Shown piece after piece: positions 23,983 through 37,714 of a stretch of DNA of 64,000 nt (positions are counted from its first letter, which is position 1; each line of letters starts with the position of its first letter). The translations under genes were made by a program, and so were the position numbers. This DNA comes from Kribbella pittospori (GTDB lineage Bacteria; Actinomycetota; Actinomycetes; Propionibacteriales; Kribbellaceae), in the NCBI RefSeq assembly GCF_004331465.1, contig NZ_SJKB01000003.1, positions 372,001 to 436,000 on the forward strand, written 5' to 3'. The notes beneath the pieces are model-generated. The model worked only from the letters and a program-made list of their open reading frames with translations. It made no database searches and was not told the origin of the DNA.

Positions 23983-25023
23983 GTGGCCGACACCCACCGG
24001 ATCCGCTTCGAACCGGTCGACATCGAGATGGACGTCACCGAGGACGACAAGATCCTCGACGCGGCGTTCCGGCAGGGCATCCACCTGATGCACGGCTGCA
24101 GGGAGGGGCAGTGCTCCGCCTGCAAGTCGTACGTGCTGGAGGGCGACCTGCAGATGGAGCGCTACTCGACCTTCGCCTGCAACGACGCAGAAGTTGCCGA
24201 GGGCTACGTGTTGCTGTGCCGGGCACACGCCTTCAGCGACTGCACGATCGAGCTGCTCAACTTCGACGAGGAGGAGCTGCTCGGCGGCGTCCCGATCCAG
24301 ACGCTGAGCGCTCGGGTGGAGGCGATCGAGCCGGTCACCCGGGACATCGTCTCGCTCCGGCTGAAGGCCGAGCGCGCCTTCGAGTTCAAGCCGGGCCAGT
24401 ACGTCGACATCACCATCCCCGGCACCGACGACCACCGGTCGTTCTCGATGGCGACCACCCAGTCGACGCCGGACGAGCTCGAGTTCCTGATCAAGAAGTA
24501 CCCGGGCGGCCGGTTCTCGGCCCTGCTGGACGGCGAGCTCGCGGTCGGCGACGAACTGTCGCTGACCGGGCCGTACGGCTCGTCCACGCTGAAGGACGGC
24601 CACGTACTGCCGGTCGTCTGCGTGGCTGGCGGGGCCGGGATGGCACCCATCCTGTCCATCCTCCGGCACCTGCGGGAGACCGGCAGCACCCGTCCGGTCC
24701 GGTTCTACTACGGCGCCCGGACAGCGGCGGACCTGTTCTACCTGGACGCGATCCAGGAGCTCGGCGCGGAACTGGCCGGCTTCGAGTTCGTGGCCTGCCT
24801 GTCCGAGTCGGCGGCCGGCTCGGACGGTCTCGTGGTCGAGGAAGGCAACGTCACCGACATCGTCGAACGGCGGGAGGCGGAGCTGCACCGCAGCGAGGTC
24901 TACCTCTGTGGGCCGCCGCCGATGGTCGACGCCGCCTTGGCGTTGCTGGAGGCAACCAACGTGCCGAAGGACCAGGTCTTCTACGACAAGTTCACCAGCC
25001 CAGCGACTACCGATGGAGTCTGA
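23983..25023 (+). CDS. prmB: Monooxygenase reductase component (copy 1)
   Basis: The 346-residue protein has an N-terminal plant-type [2Fe-2S] domain (Cys39, Cys44, Cys47, Cys79). A FAD domain follows, with the RSFSMA motif near residue 153, and then a NAD(P) domain with GGAGMAP and CGPPPM. It passes electrons from NADH through FAD and the cluster to the hydroxylase diiron site. GTG 23983 follows GAGGAGG. The 79-base gap after prmA shows no strong structure. It is followed at one base by the beta subunit gene. Confidence 0.94.
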   Translation: MADTHRIRFEPVDIEMDVTEDDKILDAAFRQGIHLMHGCREGQCSACKSYVLEGDLQMERYSTFACNDAEVAEGYVLLCRAHAFSDCTIELLNFDEEELLGGVPIQTLSARVEAIEPVTRDIVSLRLKAERAFEFKPGQYVDITIPGTDDHRSFSMATTQSTPDELEFLIKKYPGGRFSALLDGELAVGDELSLTGPYGSSTLKDGHVLPVVCVAGGAGMAPILSILRHLRETGSTRPVRFYYGARTAADLFYLDAIQELGAELAGFEFVACLSESAAGSDGLVVEEGNVTDIVERREAELHRSEVYLCGPPPMVDAALALLEATNVPKDQVFYDKFTSPATTDGV

Positions 25024-25024
25024 G

Positions 25025-26122
25025 ATGGAGCAAACCAAGCAACGCAGTTTCCCCAAGATCGAGTTCACCGACTCCGAGGCGGGGGCGCTGGAGTTCCCGA
25101 GCTCGAAGAGCCGGTCGTACAACTACTACAAGCCGGCCAAGCTGCGGGCGACGATGTACGAGGACGTCACCGTCGACGTCCAGCCGGACCCCGAGCGGCA
25201 CCTGACGCAGGGCTGGATCTACGGCTTCGGCGACGGCCCCGGCGGCTACCCGAAGGAGTGGACCGCCGCGAAGTCCTCGAACTGGCACGCCTTCCTCGAC
25301 CCGAACGAGGAGTGGAACCAGACGATCTACCGGAACAACTCCGCGGTCGTCCGGCAGGTCGACCTGGGCCTGCAGAACGCCAAGCGGGCCAGGGCGTACG
25401 ACGCCTGGAACCCGGCCTGGCTGAAGTTCGTCGAGCGCAACCTCGGCGCCTGGATGCACGCCGAGAACGGCCTGGCGCTGCACGTCTTCACCAGCATCCA
25501 GCGGTCCGGCCCGACGAACATGATCAACACCGCGGTGGCCGTCAACGCCGCCCACAAGATGCGCTTCGCCCAGGACCTGGCCCTGTTCAACCTCGACCTG
25601 GCCGAGGCCGAGGTGGAGTTCGACGGCTCCGCCCACAAGGAGGTCTGGCAGAGCGCGCCGGAGTGGCAGCCGACGCGTGAGGTGGTCGAGCGGCTGACCG
25701 CCGTCGGCGACTGGTGCGAGCTGCTGTTCGCCACCAACATCGTGTTCGAGCAGCTGGTCGGATCGCTGTTCCGGACCGAGCTCGTGATGCAGATCGCGGC
25801 CCGCAACGGCGACTACCTGACGCCGACCATCGTCGGTACCGGCGAGCACGACTACGACCGCGACCTGGCCTACACCCGCAACCTGTTCCGCCTGCTGACC
25901 CGCGACGAGCAGCACGGCGAGACCAACAAGGTGCTGTTCGGCGAGTGGCTCACCACCTGGGTGCCGCGCTGCATCGCCGCCGCGCAGGCCTTGCAGCCGA
26001 TCTGGTCGCAGCCGGCCGACAAGTCCGTCACGTTCGCGGTCAGCCTGGACGCGGCCAAGCAGAAGTTCCGTTCCCTGCTCGAGGACCTCGGGCTGGACAT
26101 CCCTAAGGAGCTGGACAAGTGA
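25025..26122 (+). CDS. prmC: Monooxygenase hydroxylase beta subunit (copy 1)
   Basis: The 365-residue protein is the structural small subunit of the hydroxylase (ferritin-like helical fold without metal ligands). Characteristic segments are [34 protein letters not shown] and [10 protein letters not shown]. It pairs with the alpha subunit in an (alpha-beta)2 type enzyme. ATG 25025 lies one base after the reductase stop, and the 3' end overlaps the coupling-protein gene by four bases, so translation is coupled. It lacks the 24-residue insertion seen in copy 2 near residue 89. Confidence 0.93.
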   Translation: MEQTKQRSFPKIEFTDSEAGALEFPSSKSRSYNYYKPAKLRATMYEDVTVDVQPDPERHLTQGWIYGFGDGPGGYPKEWTAAKSSNWHAFLDPNEEWNQTIYRNNSAVVRQVDLGLQNAKRARAYDAWNPAWLKFVERNLGAWMHAENGLALHVFTSIQRSGPTNMINTAVAVNAAHKMRFAQDLALFNLDLAEAEVEFDGSAHKEVWQSAPEWQPTREVVERLTAVGDWCELLFATNIVFEQLVGSLFRTELVMQIAARNGDYLTPTIVGTGEHDYDRDLAYTRNLFRLLTRDEQHGETNKVLFGEWLTTWVPRCIAAAQALQPIWSQPADKSVTFAVSLDAAKQKFRSLLEDLGLDIPKELDK

Positions 26123-26460
26123 GCATGCAGTTCGGATCTGCCGCCGAGTTCTCCAACAAGACCGGTGTGACCCTGATGAATACGCCGGTCGGCCGGGTCG
26201 TCGCCCAGGTGATGGGCGCCAAGGACGGCGTCGAGCTGACCGAGTACCCGTCGATGATCCGGGTCGACGGGACCGGCGTACTGGACTTCGACTACGCCGA
26301 ACTGACCGACGCGCTCGGCTCGGAGTTCGACGGCTCGGTGTTCGAGGAGATCAGCTCGACCCACTACGGCCGGATGGTCCACCTCGACGACAAGACCCTC
26401 CTGTTCGCCAGCCCCGAGGACGCCGCCGAGTACATCGGCTTCGACCTCACCGTGCACTAA
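26119..26460 (+). CDS. prmD: Monooxygenase coupling/effector protein (copy 1)
   Basis: The 113-residue protein is of the MmoB/DmpM type: [16 protein letters not shown], then a conserved [20 protein letters not shown], then [10 protein letters not shown]. It has no cofactor; it docks on the hydroxylase and tunes substrate entry and oxygen activation. GTG 26119 overlaps the beta subunit stop by four bases. It is followed by an unusual 249-bp gap that contains a large imperfect palindrome and a strong hairpin before the amidohydrolase gene. In cluster 2 the same gap is 14 bp. Confidence 0.93.
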   Translation: MSMQFGSAAEFSNKTGVTLMNTPVGRVVAQVMGAKDGVELTEYPSMIRVDGTGVLDFDYAELTDALGSEFDGSVFEEISSTHYGRMVHLDDKTLLFASPEDAAEYIGFDLTVH

Positions 26461-26464
26461 GGCC

Positions 26465-26618
26465 GTCTCTCCCACTCCCGTGCCTACTGCGCGGCACTCG
26501 GCGGGCACCTCGCTGCACTGGAGCGAAGGGCACGATGCTCCGCATCGAACCCTCCCCTCCAGCACACCGAGGCACTCCGCCGAGCACCTGCTCGCTACGG
26601 CACGGGAGTGGGAGACAC
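26465..26618. repeat. Large imperfect palindrome (about 154 bp) between prmD and the amidohydrolase
   Basis: The outer arms (26465-26484 and 26599-26618) match over 20 bp with one mismatch. The inner arms continue to match loosely, for example CTCGGCGG against CCGCCGAG. The centre is a perfect CGATGC-TCC-GCATCG hairpin (26533-26547). Recurrent CA/CA mismatches are spaced along the stem. It could be a non-autonomous palindromic mobile element or a structured RNA between cistrons. Cluster 2 lacks it. Confidence 0.65.
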
Positions 26619-26636
26619 GACCTAACACGCAGTGCC

Positions 26637-26674
26637 GCTCCGGTCCGGGGCCTGGCCCGCGCCCGGACCGGAGC
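26637..26674 (+). terminator. Strong hairpin upstream of the amidohydrolase gene
   Basis: GCTCCGGTCCGGG (26637-26649) pairs perfectly with CCCGGACCGGAGC (26662-26674) across a 12-base loop. It could act as a partial terminator or RNA-processing site, lowering expression of the accessory genes relative to prmABCD. There is no T tract. Confidence 0.5.
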
Positions 26675-26709
26675 TCATCCCGAGATCAGACCCATGAAGC
26701 GAGGACGTC

Positions 26710-27741
26710 ATGTACGAGAAGAACGGCGAGAAGTACTACGTGGTCGACGCGCACGTACACATCTGGGACGGCCGTGAGTCGAACCTGAAGAACGTGCACG
26801 GCAAGCAGTTCATCGACTGCTTCTACGACTACCACCGCAACCTGAGCCCGGAAGACGTGGTGTGGGACTACGACACCTACACGTACTACGGCGGCGACCG
26901 GTTGATGAAGGACGTCTTCGACGACGGGTACGCCGACCACGCGATCTTCCAGGCCACGCTGCTCAGCGACTTCTACAAGGACGGGTTCGGCCAGACCGAG
27001 GAGGCGTTCGGCCTGGCCACGAAGCACCCGGACAAGCTCACCTACAACCACGCCTACGACCCGCGCAACGGCGAGGAGGGCCTGGAGCAGCTCCGGCGCG
27101 ACGCCGAGCGGATGAACCTCAAGGGCGTGAAGCTCTACACCGCCGAGTGGCACGGCGACTCGCGCGGTTACAAGCTCGACGACCCGTGGTCGCGCCGGTA
27201 CCTGGAGGAGTGCCTGAAGCTCGGCATCAAGAACATCCATGTGCACAAGGGCCCCACGATCCGCCCGCTCGACCGGGACGCGTTCGACGTCGCCGACATC
27301 GACAAGGTCGCGACCGACTACCTGGACCTGAACTTCATCGTCGAGCACGTCGGCCTGCCGCGGCTGGAGGACTTCTGCTGGATCGCCACCCAGGAGTCCA
27401 ACGTGTACGGCGGTCTCGCGGTCGCGATGCCCTTCGTCCACGCCCGGCCGAAGTACTTCGCCCAGATCATCGGCGAACTGCTCTACTGGCTCGGCGAGGA
27501 CAAGATCCTGTTCGCCAGTGACTACGCGCTCTGGACGCCGCAGTGGCTGGTGGAGAAGTTCGTCGACTTCCAGATCCCCGCGGACCTGCCGGAGTACGCG
27601 CCGATCACGACCGCGCAGAAGAAGAAGATCCTCGGCCTGAACGCGGCCGCCCTGTACGACCTCGACGTACCGCAGGAGCTGCGGCTGCCGACCGATGCCG
27701 GTGACACCTCTGTCGAGGTGGCGGCCGGCGCACGCGCATGA
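26710..27741 (+). CDS. Amidohydrolase-2 family protein of the monooxygenase cluster (copy 1)
   Basis: The 343-residue TIM-barrel protein belongs to the ACMSD-like amidohydrolase-2 family. Likely metal and active-site residues are VVDAHVHIWDG (HxH), the Lys of KGVKLYTAEW, NIHVHKGPT, FIVEHVGLP and FASDYALW. A gene of this type regularly accompanies actinobacterial propane/acetone monooxygenases, but its reaction is not established to my knowledge. A hydrolase or decarboxylase for a downstream metabolite, or a maturation role, are possible. ATG 26710 follows GAGGA. Its stop overlaps the ATG of the DUF59 gene. Confidence 0.85.
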   Translation: MYEKNGEKYYVVDAHVHIWDGRESNLKNVHGKQFIDCFYDYHRNLSPEDVVWDYDTYTYYGGDRLMKDVFDDGYADHAIFQATLLSDFYKDGFGQTEEAFGLATKHPDKLTYNHAYDPRNGEEGLEQLRRDAERMNLKGVKLYTAEWHGDSRGYKLDDPWSRRYLEECLKLGIKNIHVHKGPTIRPLDRDAFDVADIDKVATDYLDLNFIVEHVGLPRLEDFCWIATQESNVYGGLAVAMPFVHARPKYFAQIIGELLYWLGEDKILFASDYALWTPQWLVEKFVDFQIPADLPEYAPITTAQKKKILGLNAAALYDLDVPQELRLPTDAGDTSVEVAAGARA

Positions 27742-28471
27742 CGGCCGTCGCGACCTCGGTGGTCGACGAGATCGTCGCCGCCCTGGCGACGGTCACGGAT
27801 CCGGAACTGGACGAACCCATCACCACGCTGGGGTTCGTCCGGTCGATCCGGGTCGACGACACCAAGGTCGTGGTCCACCTGCGGCTGCCGACGTCGTTCT
27901 GCTCGCCGAACTTCGCCTACCTGATGGCGTCCGACGCCGTCGACGCGCTCCGGCGGGTCGGCGGCCTGGGACGGATCGTGGTGCAGCTCGACGATCACCA
28001 CGACTCGGACAAGATCAACGCCGGCCTGGCCGCCGACGCCGGGTACGTCGGAACGTTCGGTGTCGAGGCGGAGACGAGCCTGGACGAACTGCGGCGGATC
28101 TTCCGGCACAAGGCGCATACCGCGGCGATGGAGCGTTGCGCCGAGGCGCTCCTGAAGAGCAGCGGGATGACCGTCGACGATCTCCACGAGGTCACTCTCG
28201 CCGATGTCCCGGAGGGTCCGCACAAGGAGGCGTTGCAGCGGCGACGGGTCGCCATCGGTCTCGGCGTCCATCCGGACGAACCGGTGCTGGTGGACGAGGA
28301 CGGTGCGCCACTCGCAGCCGAGGCGGTCCCGCTGCGGCTCCGGTTCGCCAAGGCTGTGCGGATCTCGATCGAGGGAAACTCCCACTTCTGCCGCGGACTG
28401 CTCGCGACCCGGTACGCCGACGTGGAGCCCGACGGCATGTCCATCCGAGTCACGAACGCAAGGAGCACGTC

Positions 28472-28475
<4 letters not shown>
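27738..28475 (+). CDS. DUF59/MIP18-family metal-sulfur cluster assembly protein (copy 1)
   Basis: The 245-residue protein starts with a MIP18-like domain: DPELDEPITTLGF, then RLPTSFCSPNFAYLM. Its C-terminal part ends in SHFCRGLLATRYA. Two cysteines (in FCSPNF and FCRG) are conserved in copy 2, as would be expected for Fe-S or iron binding. DUF59 proteins such as SufT and PaaD act in Fe-S or metal-centre maturation, so loading the reductase cluster or the diiron site is a reasonable inference. The ATG overlaps the amidohydrolase stop, and the gene ends overlapping the ADH start by four bases. Confidence 0.82.
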
Positions 28476-31166
<2,691 letters not shown>

Positions 31167-31169
31167 GTC

Positions 31170-31502
31170 ATGACCGAGCCGACCAGTCTGCAGCTGCACG
31201 CCGCGGCCCGCACCCTAGGGCTGCTTGTCGCGCCCGTGCGGCTGCACCTGGTCTGGCTCGCCACCAACGGCGAGTGCGACGTGGGCACGCTGGCCGATCG
31301 CGCCGGCGTCAGCATCACCACCGCCAGCCAGCACCTCGCCAAACTCCGCCTGGCCGGTCTCATCTCCCTCCGTCGCGAAGGTCGCCGCCACATCTACACC
31401 GTCGACGATCCCCACATCGTGGCCCTGGTCGACCAGATCCTCGCCCACATCGCCCCCGACGGCACCCTAGCCCCCGACCCACCCGTCCGTCTCAGAGCCT
31501 GA
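31170..31502 (+). CDS. ArsR-family winged-helix regulator
   Basis: The 110-residue protein has the ArsR pattern: CDVGTLADRAGVSITTASQH, then LAKLRLAGLISLRREGRRHI. One cysteine (Cys35) lies at the start of the recognition region, not in the CxC form of metal sensors, so the signal is unknown. It begins three bases after the groEL stop, so it is the last gene of cluster 1 and has no partner in cluster 2. It may provide feedback on the operon, or act on another target. A 17-bp hairpin terminator follows at 31574. Confidence 0.85.
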   Translation: MTEPTSLQLHAAARTLGLLVAPVRLHLVWLATNGECDVGTLADRAGVSITTASQHLAKLRLAGLISLRREGRRHIYTVDDPHIVALVDQILAHIAPDGTLAPDPPVRLRA

Positions 31503-31573
31503 CCCGATCCGCTGCCCGGAAACTTTTCGTCGCCTGGCGGCACTTTGTTTCCGCACTGCGCACCTCAGGAGTG

Positions 31574-31612
31574 GCATCGCCGGCTCAAGCAGAAGGCTTG
31601 AGCCGGCGATGC
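31574..31612. terminator. Bidirectional terminator at the centre of the mirror-image clusters
   Basis: A perfect 17-bp stem (31574-31590 with 31596-31612) carries an AGAAG loop. It lies between the rightward ArsR gene and the leftward groEL copy 2 and would end transcription from both sides. Confidence 0.85.
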
Positions 31613-31620
31613 ATGGAGGG

Positions 31621-34363
<2,743 letters not shown>

Positions 34364-34365
34364 CC

Positions 34366-35073
34366 CTACTCCTCCTCGCCGACGCCGGCTTCGGCGTACC
34401 GGTGGCGCAGCATTCCCCTGCAGATGCCGGTGTTGGCCTCGATCCCGGTCCGGGTGACGCGGGCCAACCCGAGATGCCTCGTCGCCTCGGCACCGGTGAT
34501 GGGGGAGCCGGTGCCGGGGTCGACGAGGAGCGGAGCGGAGGGGTCGGTGCGCAGCCCGAGTTCGGCCCGCCGCCGCAGCAGCCGCTCCTTTTCGGCAGAC
34601 GCGGGGACGTCGCCGAGGGTCATCGTGGCGAGCCGGGCCGGATCGGCGCCGGCGGCCCGCAGCGGCCGGCACACCTGGTCCGTCCCGGCCAGCATCGCCT
34701 TGGTCACGAAGGTCCGGCGCAGCTCGTCCAGCTCGCCGGCCGCCTCGCCGTCGAACGACGCGGCGAAGCCGGCCCGTGCCGCCACGCCGGCGTTGATCTG
34801 GTCGGACGCGAAGTGGTCCACGAGCGCGACGTCGACACCGCGGACGCCGGGCAGGGCGGCGACCACGTCGTACGCGTCGGCGACCATCAGGAAGGCGAAG
34901 TTGGGCGCACAGAAGTACGTCGGCAGCCGCAACCGCACCACGACGTCACCGGCGGCCGACACGACGCAGGTGGACACGAAACCCAGCGTCGTGATCGGCT
35001 CGTCCAGCTCCGGGTCCCGGACCGCGTCCAGCGCGGTCAGGACCCGGGACTTCTCCCCGGCCACCGCCGTCAT
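34366..35073 (-). CDS. DUF59/MIP18-family metal-sulfur cluster assembly protein (copy 2)
   Basis: The 235-residue paralogue of the copy 1 protein keeps DPELDEPITTLGF, RLPTYFCAPNFAFLM and the C-terminal TGICRGMLRHRYA. The two cysteines that copies share are therefore FC and CRG. It is presumed to help mature the metal centres of the copy 2 monooxygenase. ATG 35073 shares one base with the stop of the amidohydrolase gene, so the two are coupled. Confidence 0.82.
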   Translation of the reverse strand: MTAVAGEKSRVLTALDAVRDPELDEPITTLGFVSTCVVSAAGDVVVRLRLPTYFCAPNFAFLMVADAYDVVAALPGVRGVDVALVDHFASDQINAGVAARAGFAASFDGEAAGELDELRRTFVTKAMLAGTDQVCRPLRAAGADPARLATMTLGDVPASAEKERLLRRRAELGLRTDPSAPLLVDPGTGSPITGAEATRHLGLARVTRTGIEANTGICRGMLRHRYAEAGVGEEE

Positions 35074-36116
35074 TACTGGGTGACCAGCTTGGCGTCGTCC
35101 TGCGCGGCCGGCTCCGCCTCCTTGAGCTGGAGCTCGTCGGGAACCTTGAGGTCGTACAGCTTCGCAGCGTTCAGGCCCAGGATCTTCTTCTTGCCCTCCA
35201 CTCCCAGTCGTGGGTAGTCGGCGAACTCGTCGCCCTCGGGGAAGTCCCAGTCGACGAAGCCCTCGACCTGCCACTTCGGCTCCCAGATGCCGTAGTCGCT
35301 GCCGAAGGTCATCTTGTCCTCGCCGACCCAGAACAGCAGCTCGCCCATCACCTTCGCGAAGAACCGCGGCCGTGCGTGCATCAGGCCGCCGATGACCACC
35401 GACAGGCCGGCGTACACGTTGGGTTCCTGGGTCGCCATGAAGCAGAAGTCCTCGATCCGAGGCAGTCCCACGTGCTCGACGATGAAGTTGAGCTCGGGGA
35501 AGTCGGTCGCGGCGTGGTCCACGTCGGAGACGTCGAACGCGTCCTTGTCCAGCGGCCAGATCGTGGGGCCCTTGTGGACATGGATGTTCTTGATCCCGAA
35601 CTCCTGCGCCTTCTCCAGATAGCGGTACGCCGCGGGGTCGGTCAGCTTGTAACCCCGGGAGCCGGCGTTCCACTCTGCCGTGTAGAGCTTGACGCCGCGC
35701 GACCCGTACCGCTCGACGTTCGCCTTCAGTTCCTCGATGCCGGCGTCACCGTCGCGCGGGTCGAACCGGGTGTTGAGCACGAACATGCCCGGGTGCTTCT
35801 CGCCCAGGGCGGCGTTCTGCTCGGTGGTGTTGAAGCCCTCGGTGTACCACTCCTTCAGGTACGTCGGCTGGAAGATCGCCACGTCCACGTAGCCGTCCTC
35901 GAAGACGTCCTTCATCAGGTCGTCCTCGGTGTAGCTCATGAACTTCTCGATCGGCCAGTGGGTCTCCTTCGGCGCCAGACTCATGTACGCGTGGAAGCAT
36001 TCGATCCAGCCCTTCGCGTACTGCTCCGCACCCGGGACCCAGTTGTCCGGTCCTGCCTTCCAGAAGTGCATGTGGCTGTCGACCACGAAGTACTTCTCAC
36101 CGTTCTTCTCGTACAC
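35073..36116 (-). CDS. Amidohydrolase-2 family protein of the monooxygenase cluster (copy 2)
   Basis: The 347-residue protein is colinear with copy 1: VVDSHMHFWKAG, RGVKLYTAEW, NIHVHKGPTI, FIVEHVGLPRIEDFC and FGSDYGIW. It has a different, acidic and Ala/Gln-rich C-terminus. I chose GTG 36116, which follows a GGGGG tract and gives the VYEKNGEKY start found in copy 1. It lies only 14 bases after the coupling-protein stop, unlike copy 1, which is separated by 249 bp. Confidence 0.85.
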   Translation of the reverse strand: MYEKNGEKYFVVDSHMHFWKAGPDNWVPGAEQYAKGWIECFHAYMSLAPKETHWPIEKFMSYTEDDLMKDVFEDGYVDVAIFQPTYLKEWYTEGFNTTEQNAALGEKHPGMFVLNTRFDPRDGDAGIEELKANVERYGSRGVKLYTAEWNAGSRGYKLTDPAAYRYLEKAQEFGIKNIHVHKGPTIWPLDKDAFDVSDVDHAATDFPELNFIVEHVGLPRIEDFCFMATQEPNVYAGLSVVIGGLMHARPRFFAKVMGELLFWVGEDKMTFGSDYGIWEPKWQVEGFVDWDFPEGDEFADYPRLGVEGKKKILGLNAAKLYDLKVPDELQLKEAEPAAQDDAKLVTQ

Positions 36117-36130
36117 GGAAGACCCCCTTG

Positions 36131-36505
36131 TCAGCTGGATGCGGTCAGGTCGAAGCCGATGTACTCGGCAGCGTCCTCGGGGTTGGCGAACATGATGGTC
36201 CGGTCGTCGAGGTGGACCATGCGGCCGTAGTGGGTCGACATGTTCTCCTCGAACTCGGCCTGGTCGAAGTACCCGGGCTCCTCGCCGAGGGCCTCGGAGA
36301 TGTCGTCGTAGACGAAGTCCATCCGGCCGACCGCGTCGACCCGGATCATCGACGGCAGCGGTGTCACCGTGACGTTGTCCAGGGGGCGCATCACGTCGGC
36401 GACGACCGCCCCGACCTGGTTGTTCATCAGCGTGACGCCACACCTGTTGGACGCGGTGTTGTCGGACTTGAACGGGCTCTCGACGACTGCCTTGAGCGTG
36501 GTCAC
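36131..36505 (-). CDS. prmD: Monooxygenase coupling/effector protein (copy 2)
   Basis: The 124-residue MmoB/DmpM-type protein has [16 protein letters not shown] and [20 protein letters not shown], then [10 protein letters not shown]. It is longer than copy 1 at the N-terminus by about eight residues. GTG 36505 overlaps the beta subunit stop by four bases. Coupling proteins are normally specific for their own hydroxylase, so the two copies probably do not substitute freely for each other. Confidence 0.93.
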   Translation of the reverse strand: MTTLKAVVESPFKSDNTASNRCGVTLMNNQVGAVVADVMRPLDNVTVTPLPSMIRVDAVGRMDFVYDDISEALGEEPGYFDQAEFEENMSTHYGRMVHLDDRTIMFANPEDAAEYIGFDLTASS

Positions 36506-37689
36506 TGTGCCAACTCCTTCGGTTCCTCGAGGCCCAGCGAGACGACGATGCCGCTGAACCTGCTCTTCACGCGGTCGAGCCCGTCCTCGAACCGCGGCGG
36601 TTTGGCATCCGGCTGCGACCACAGCGGCTGCAGCGCCCGGGCCGCGGCGAGTGACTTGGTGGTCCACGTGCTCGCCCAGTCGGTCAGGATCGCCTTGTTG
36701 TGGCCGGCGAACTCCCGGTCGTTGGTGAGCAGCTCGAACATCGCCGTGGTGTAGCGCAGGTCGCGCTCGGCGAAGTCGTACTCCGCCGCGCCGATGACCG
36801 TCGGCGTGACGAAGTCACCGTTGCGCGGTGCCGCCTGCTGGACCAGCTGGCTGCGGAACAGTTCGCCGACCAGCGGCTCGAACACGATGTTCGCGGCGAA
36901 GATCGCCTCGCACCAGTCGTCGATCGCGGTCAGTTGCTCGGCCAGGTCGCGGACACCCTGCCAGGCCGGGTCGTTGTTCCACGTCTCCAGGTGGGCGCTG
37001 CCGTCGAACCCCTCGAGCTCCTCGGACAACGTGAGGTTGTACAGCGCCAGGTCCTGGGCGGCCCGGATCCGGTGCATGCTGTTCACCGAGATCGCGTTGT
37101 TGTGCATGTTCGTCGGCGCGCGCCGGTTCGCGTTCGCGTACAGGTACAGACCGAGGCCGTGGTCGACGTGCATCCAGGCACCGATGTGCTGCTCGACGAA
37201 GCGGACCCAGTTGGCGTTCCACTGCTCGAAGGCCTTGGACGCCTTGGCGGCCTCGACGTTCTGGGTGACCTGGCGGACGACGTTGGAGTTGTAGCGGTAG
37301 AGCGTGAGCTCCCACTCCTCGTTCGGGTCACGGAACTCGTGCCAGCCGGTGGCCGGCCACTCCTTGACGATCATGCCGCCGCTGCCCGGTCCGCGCTCGG
37401 GTGAGGGCTGGTCCGAGCCCCACGCCTTCAGCACGGTCCAGTCCAGCGGGTAGCCGCCGCGCCCGTCGGCGAACCCGTAGAGCCAGCCCTGGGTCAGGTA
37501 GTGCCGCGGATCCGGCTGTACGTCGACCGTGACGTCCTCGTAGTGGCTCTGCTTGCGCTTCTGCGGCTTGTAGTAGTTGTACCGCCGCGAGTTCGAGTCC
37601 GGGAACTCCCGGGCGCCCGCCTCGGCATCGGTGAAGACCGGCTTGGGCACACTGCGTTCGAACTTGGGTGCATCCTGTGTGGTGGTCAT
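36502..37689 (-). CDS. prmC: Monooxygenase hydroxylase beta subunit with insertion (copy 2)
   Basis: The 395-residue paralogue of copy 1 keeps [11 protein letters not shown] and DPNEEW and the same helical core. It carries a 24-residue insertion between Lys88 and Trp116, rich in Gly, Ser and Pro (around ERGPGSGG), at the place where copy 1 has only three residues. The insertion lies in the N-terminal region that in related hydroxylases wraps the alpha subunit. ATG 37689 starts 25 bases after the reductase stop. Confidence 0.93.
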   Translation of the reverse strand: MTTTQDAPKFERSVPKPVFTDAEAGAREFPDSNSRRYNYYKPQKRKQSHYEDVTVDVQPDPRHYLTQGWLYGFADGRGGYPLDWTVLKAWGSDQPSPERGPGSGGMIVKEWPATGWHEFRDPNEEWELTLYRYNSNVVRQVTQNVEAAKASKAFEQWNANWVRFVEQHIGAWMHVDHGLGLYLYANANRRAPTNMHNNAISVNSMHRIRAAQDLALYNLTLSEELEGFDGSAHLETWNNDPAWQGVRDLAEQLTAIDDWCEAIFAANIVFEPLVGELFRSQLVQQAAPRNGDFVTPTVIGAAEYDFAERDLRYTTAMFELLTNDREFAGHNKAILTDWASTWTTKSLAAARALQPLWSQPDAKPPRFEDGLDRVKSRFSGIVVSLGLEEPKELAQ

Positions 37690-37714
37690 CGGCTCTCCCC
37701 AATCTTGTGACAGC

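Noticed and set aside
21096..24125. A 1009-codon minus-strand frame across the regulator and prmA copy 1
   Set aside because: It is antisense to the hydroxylase gene, Arg/Pro/Val-rich, without motifs, and spans a divergent promoter.
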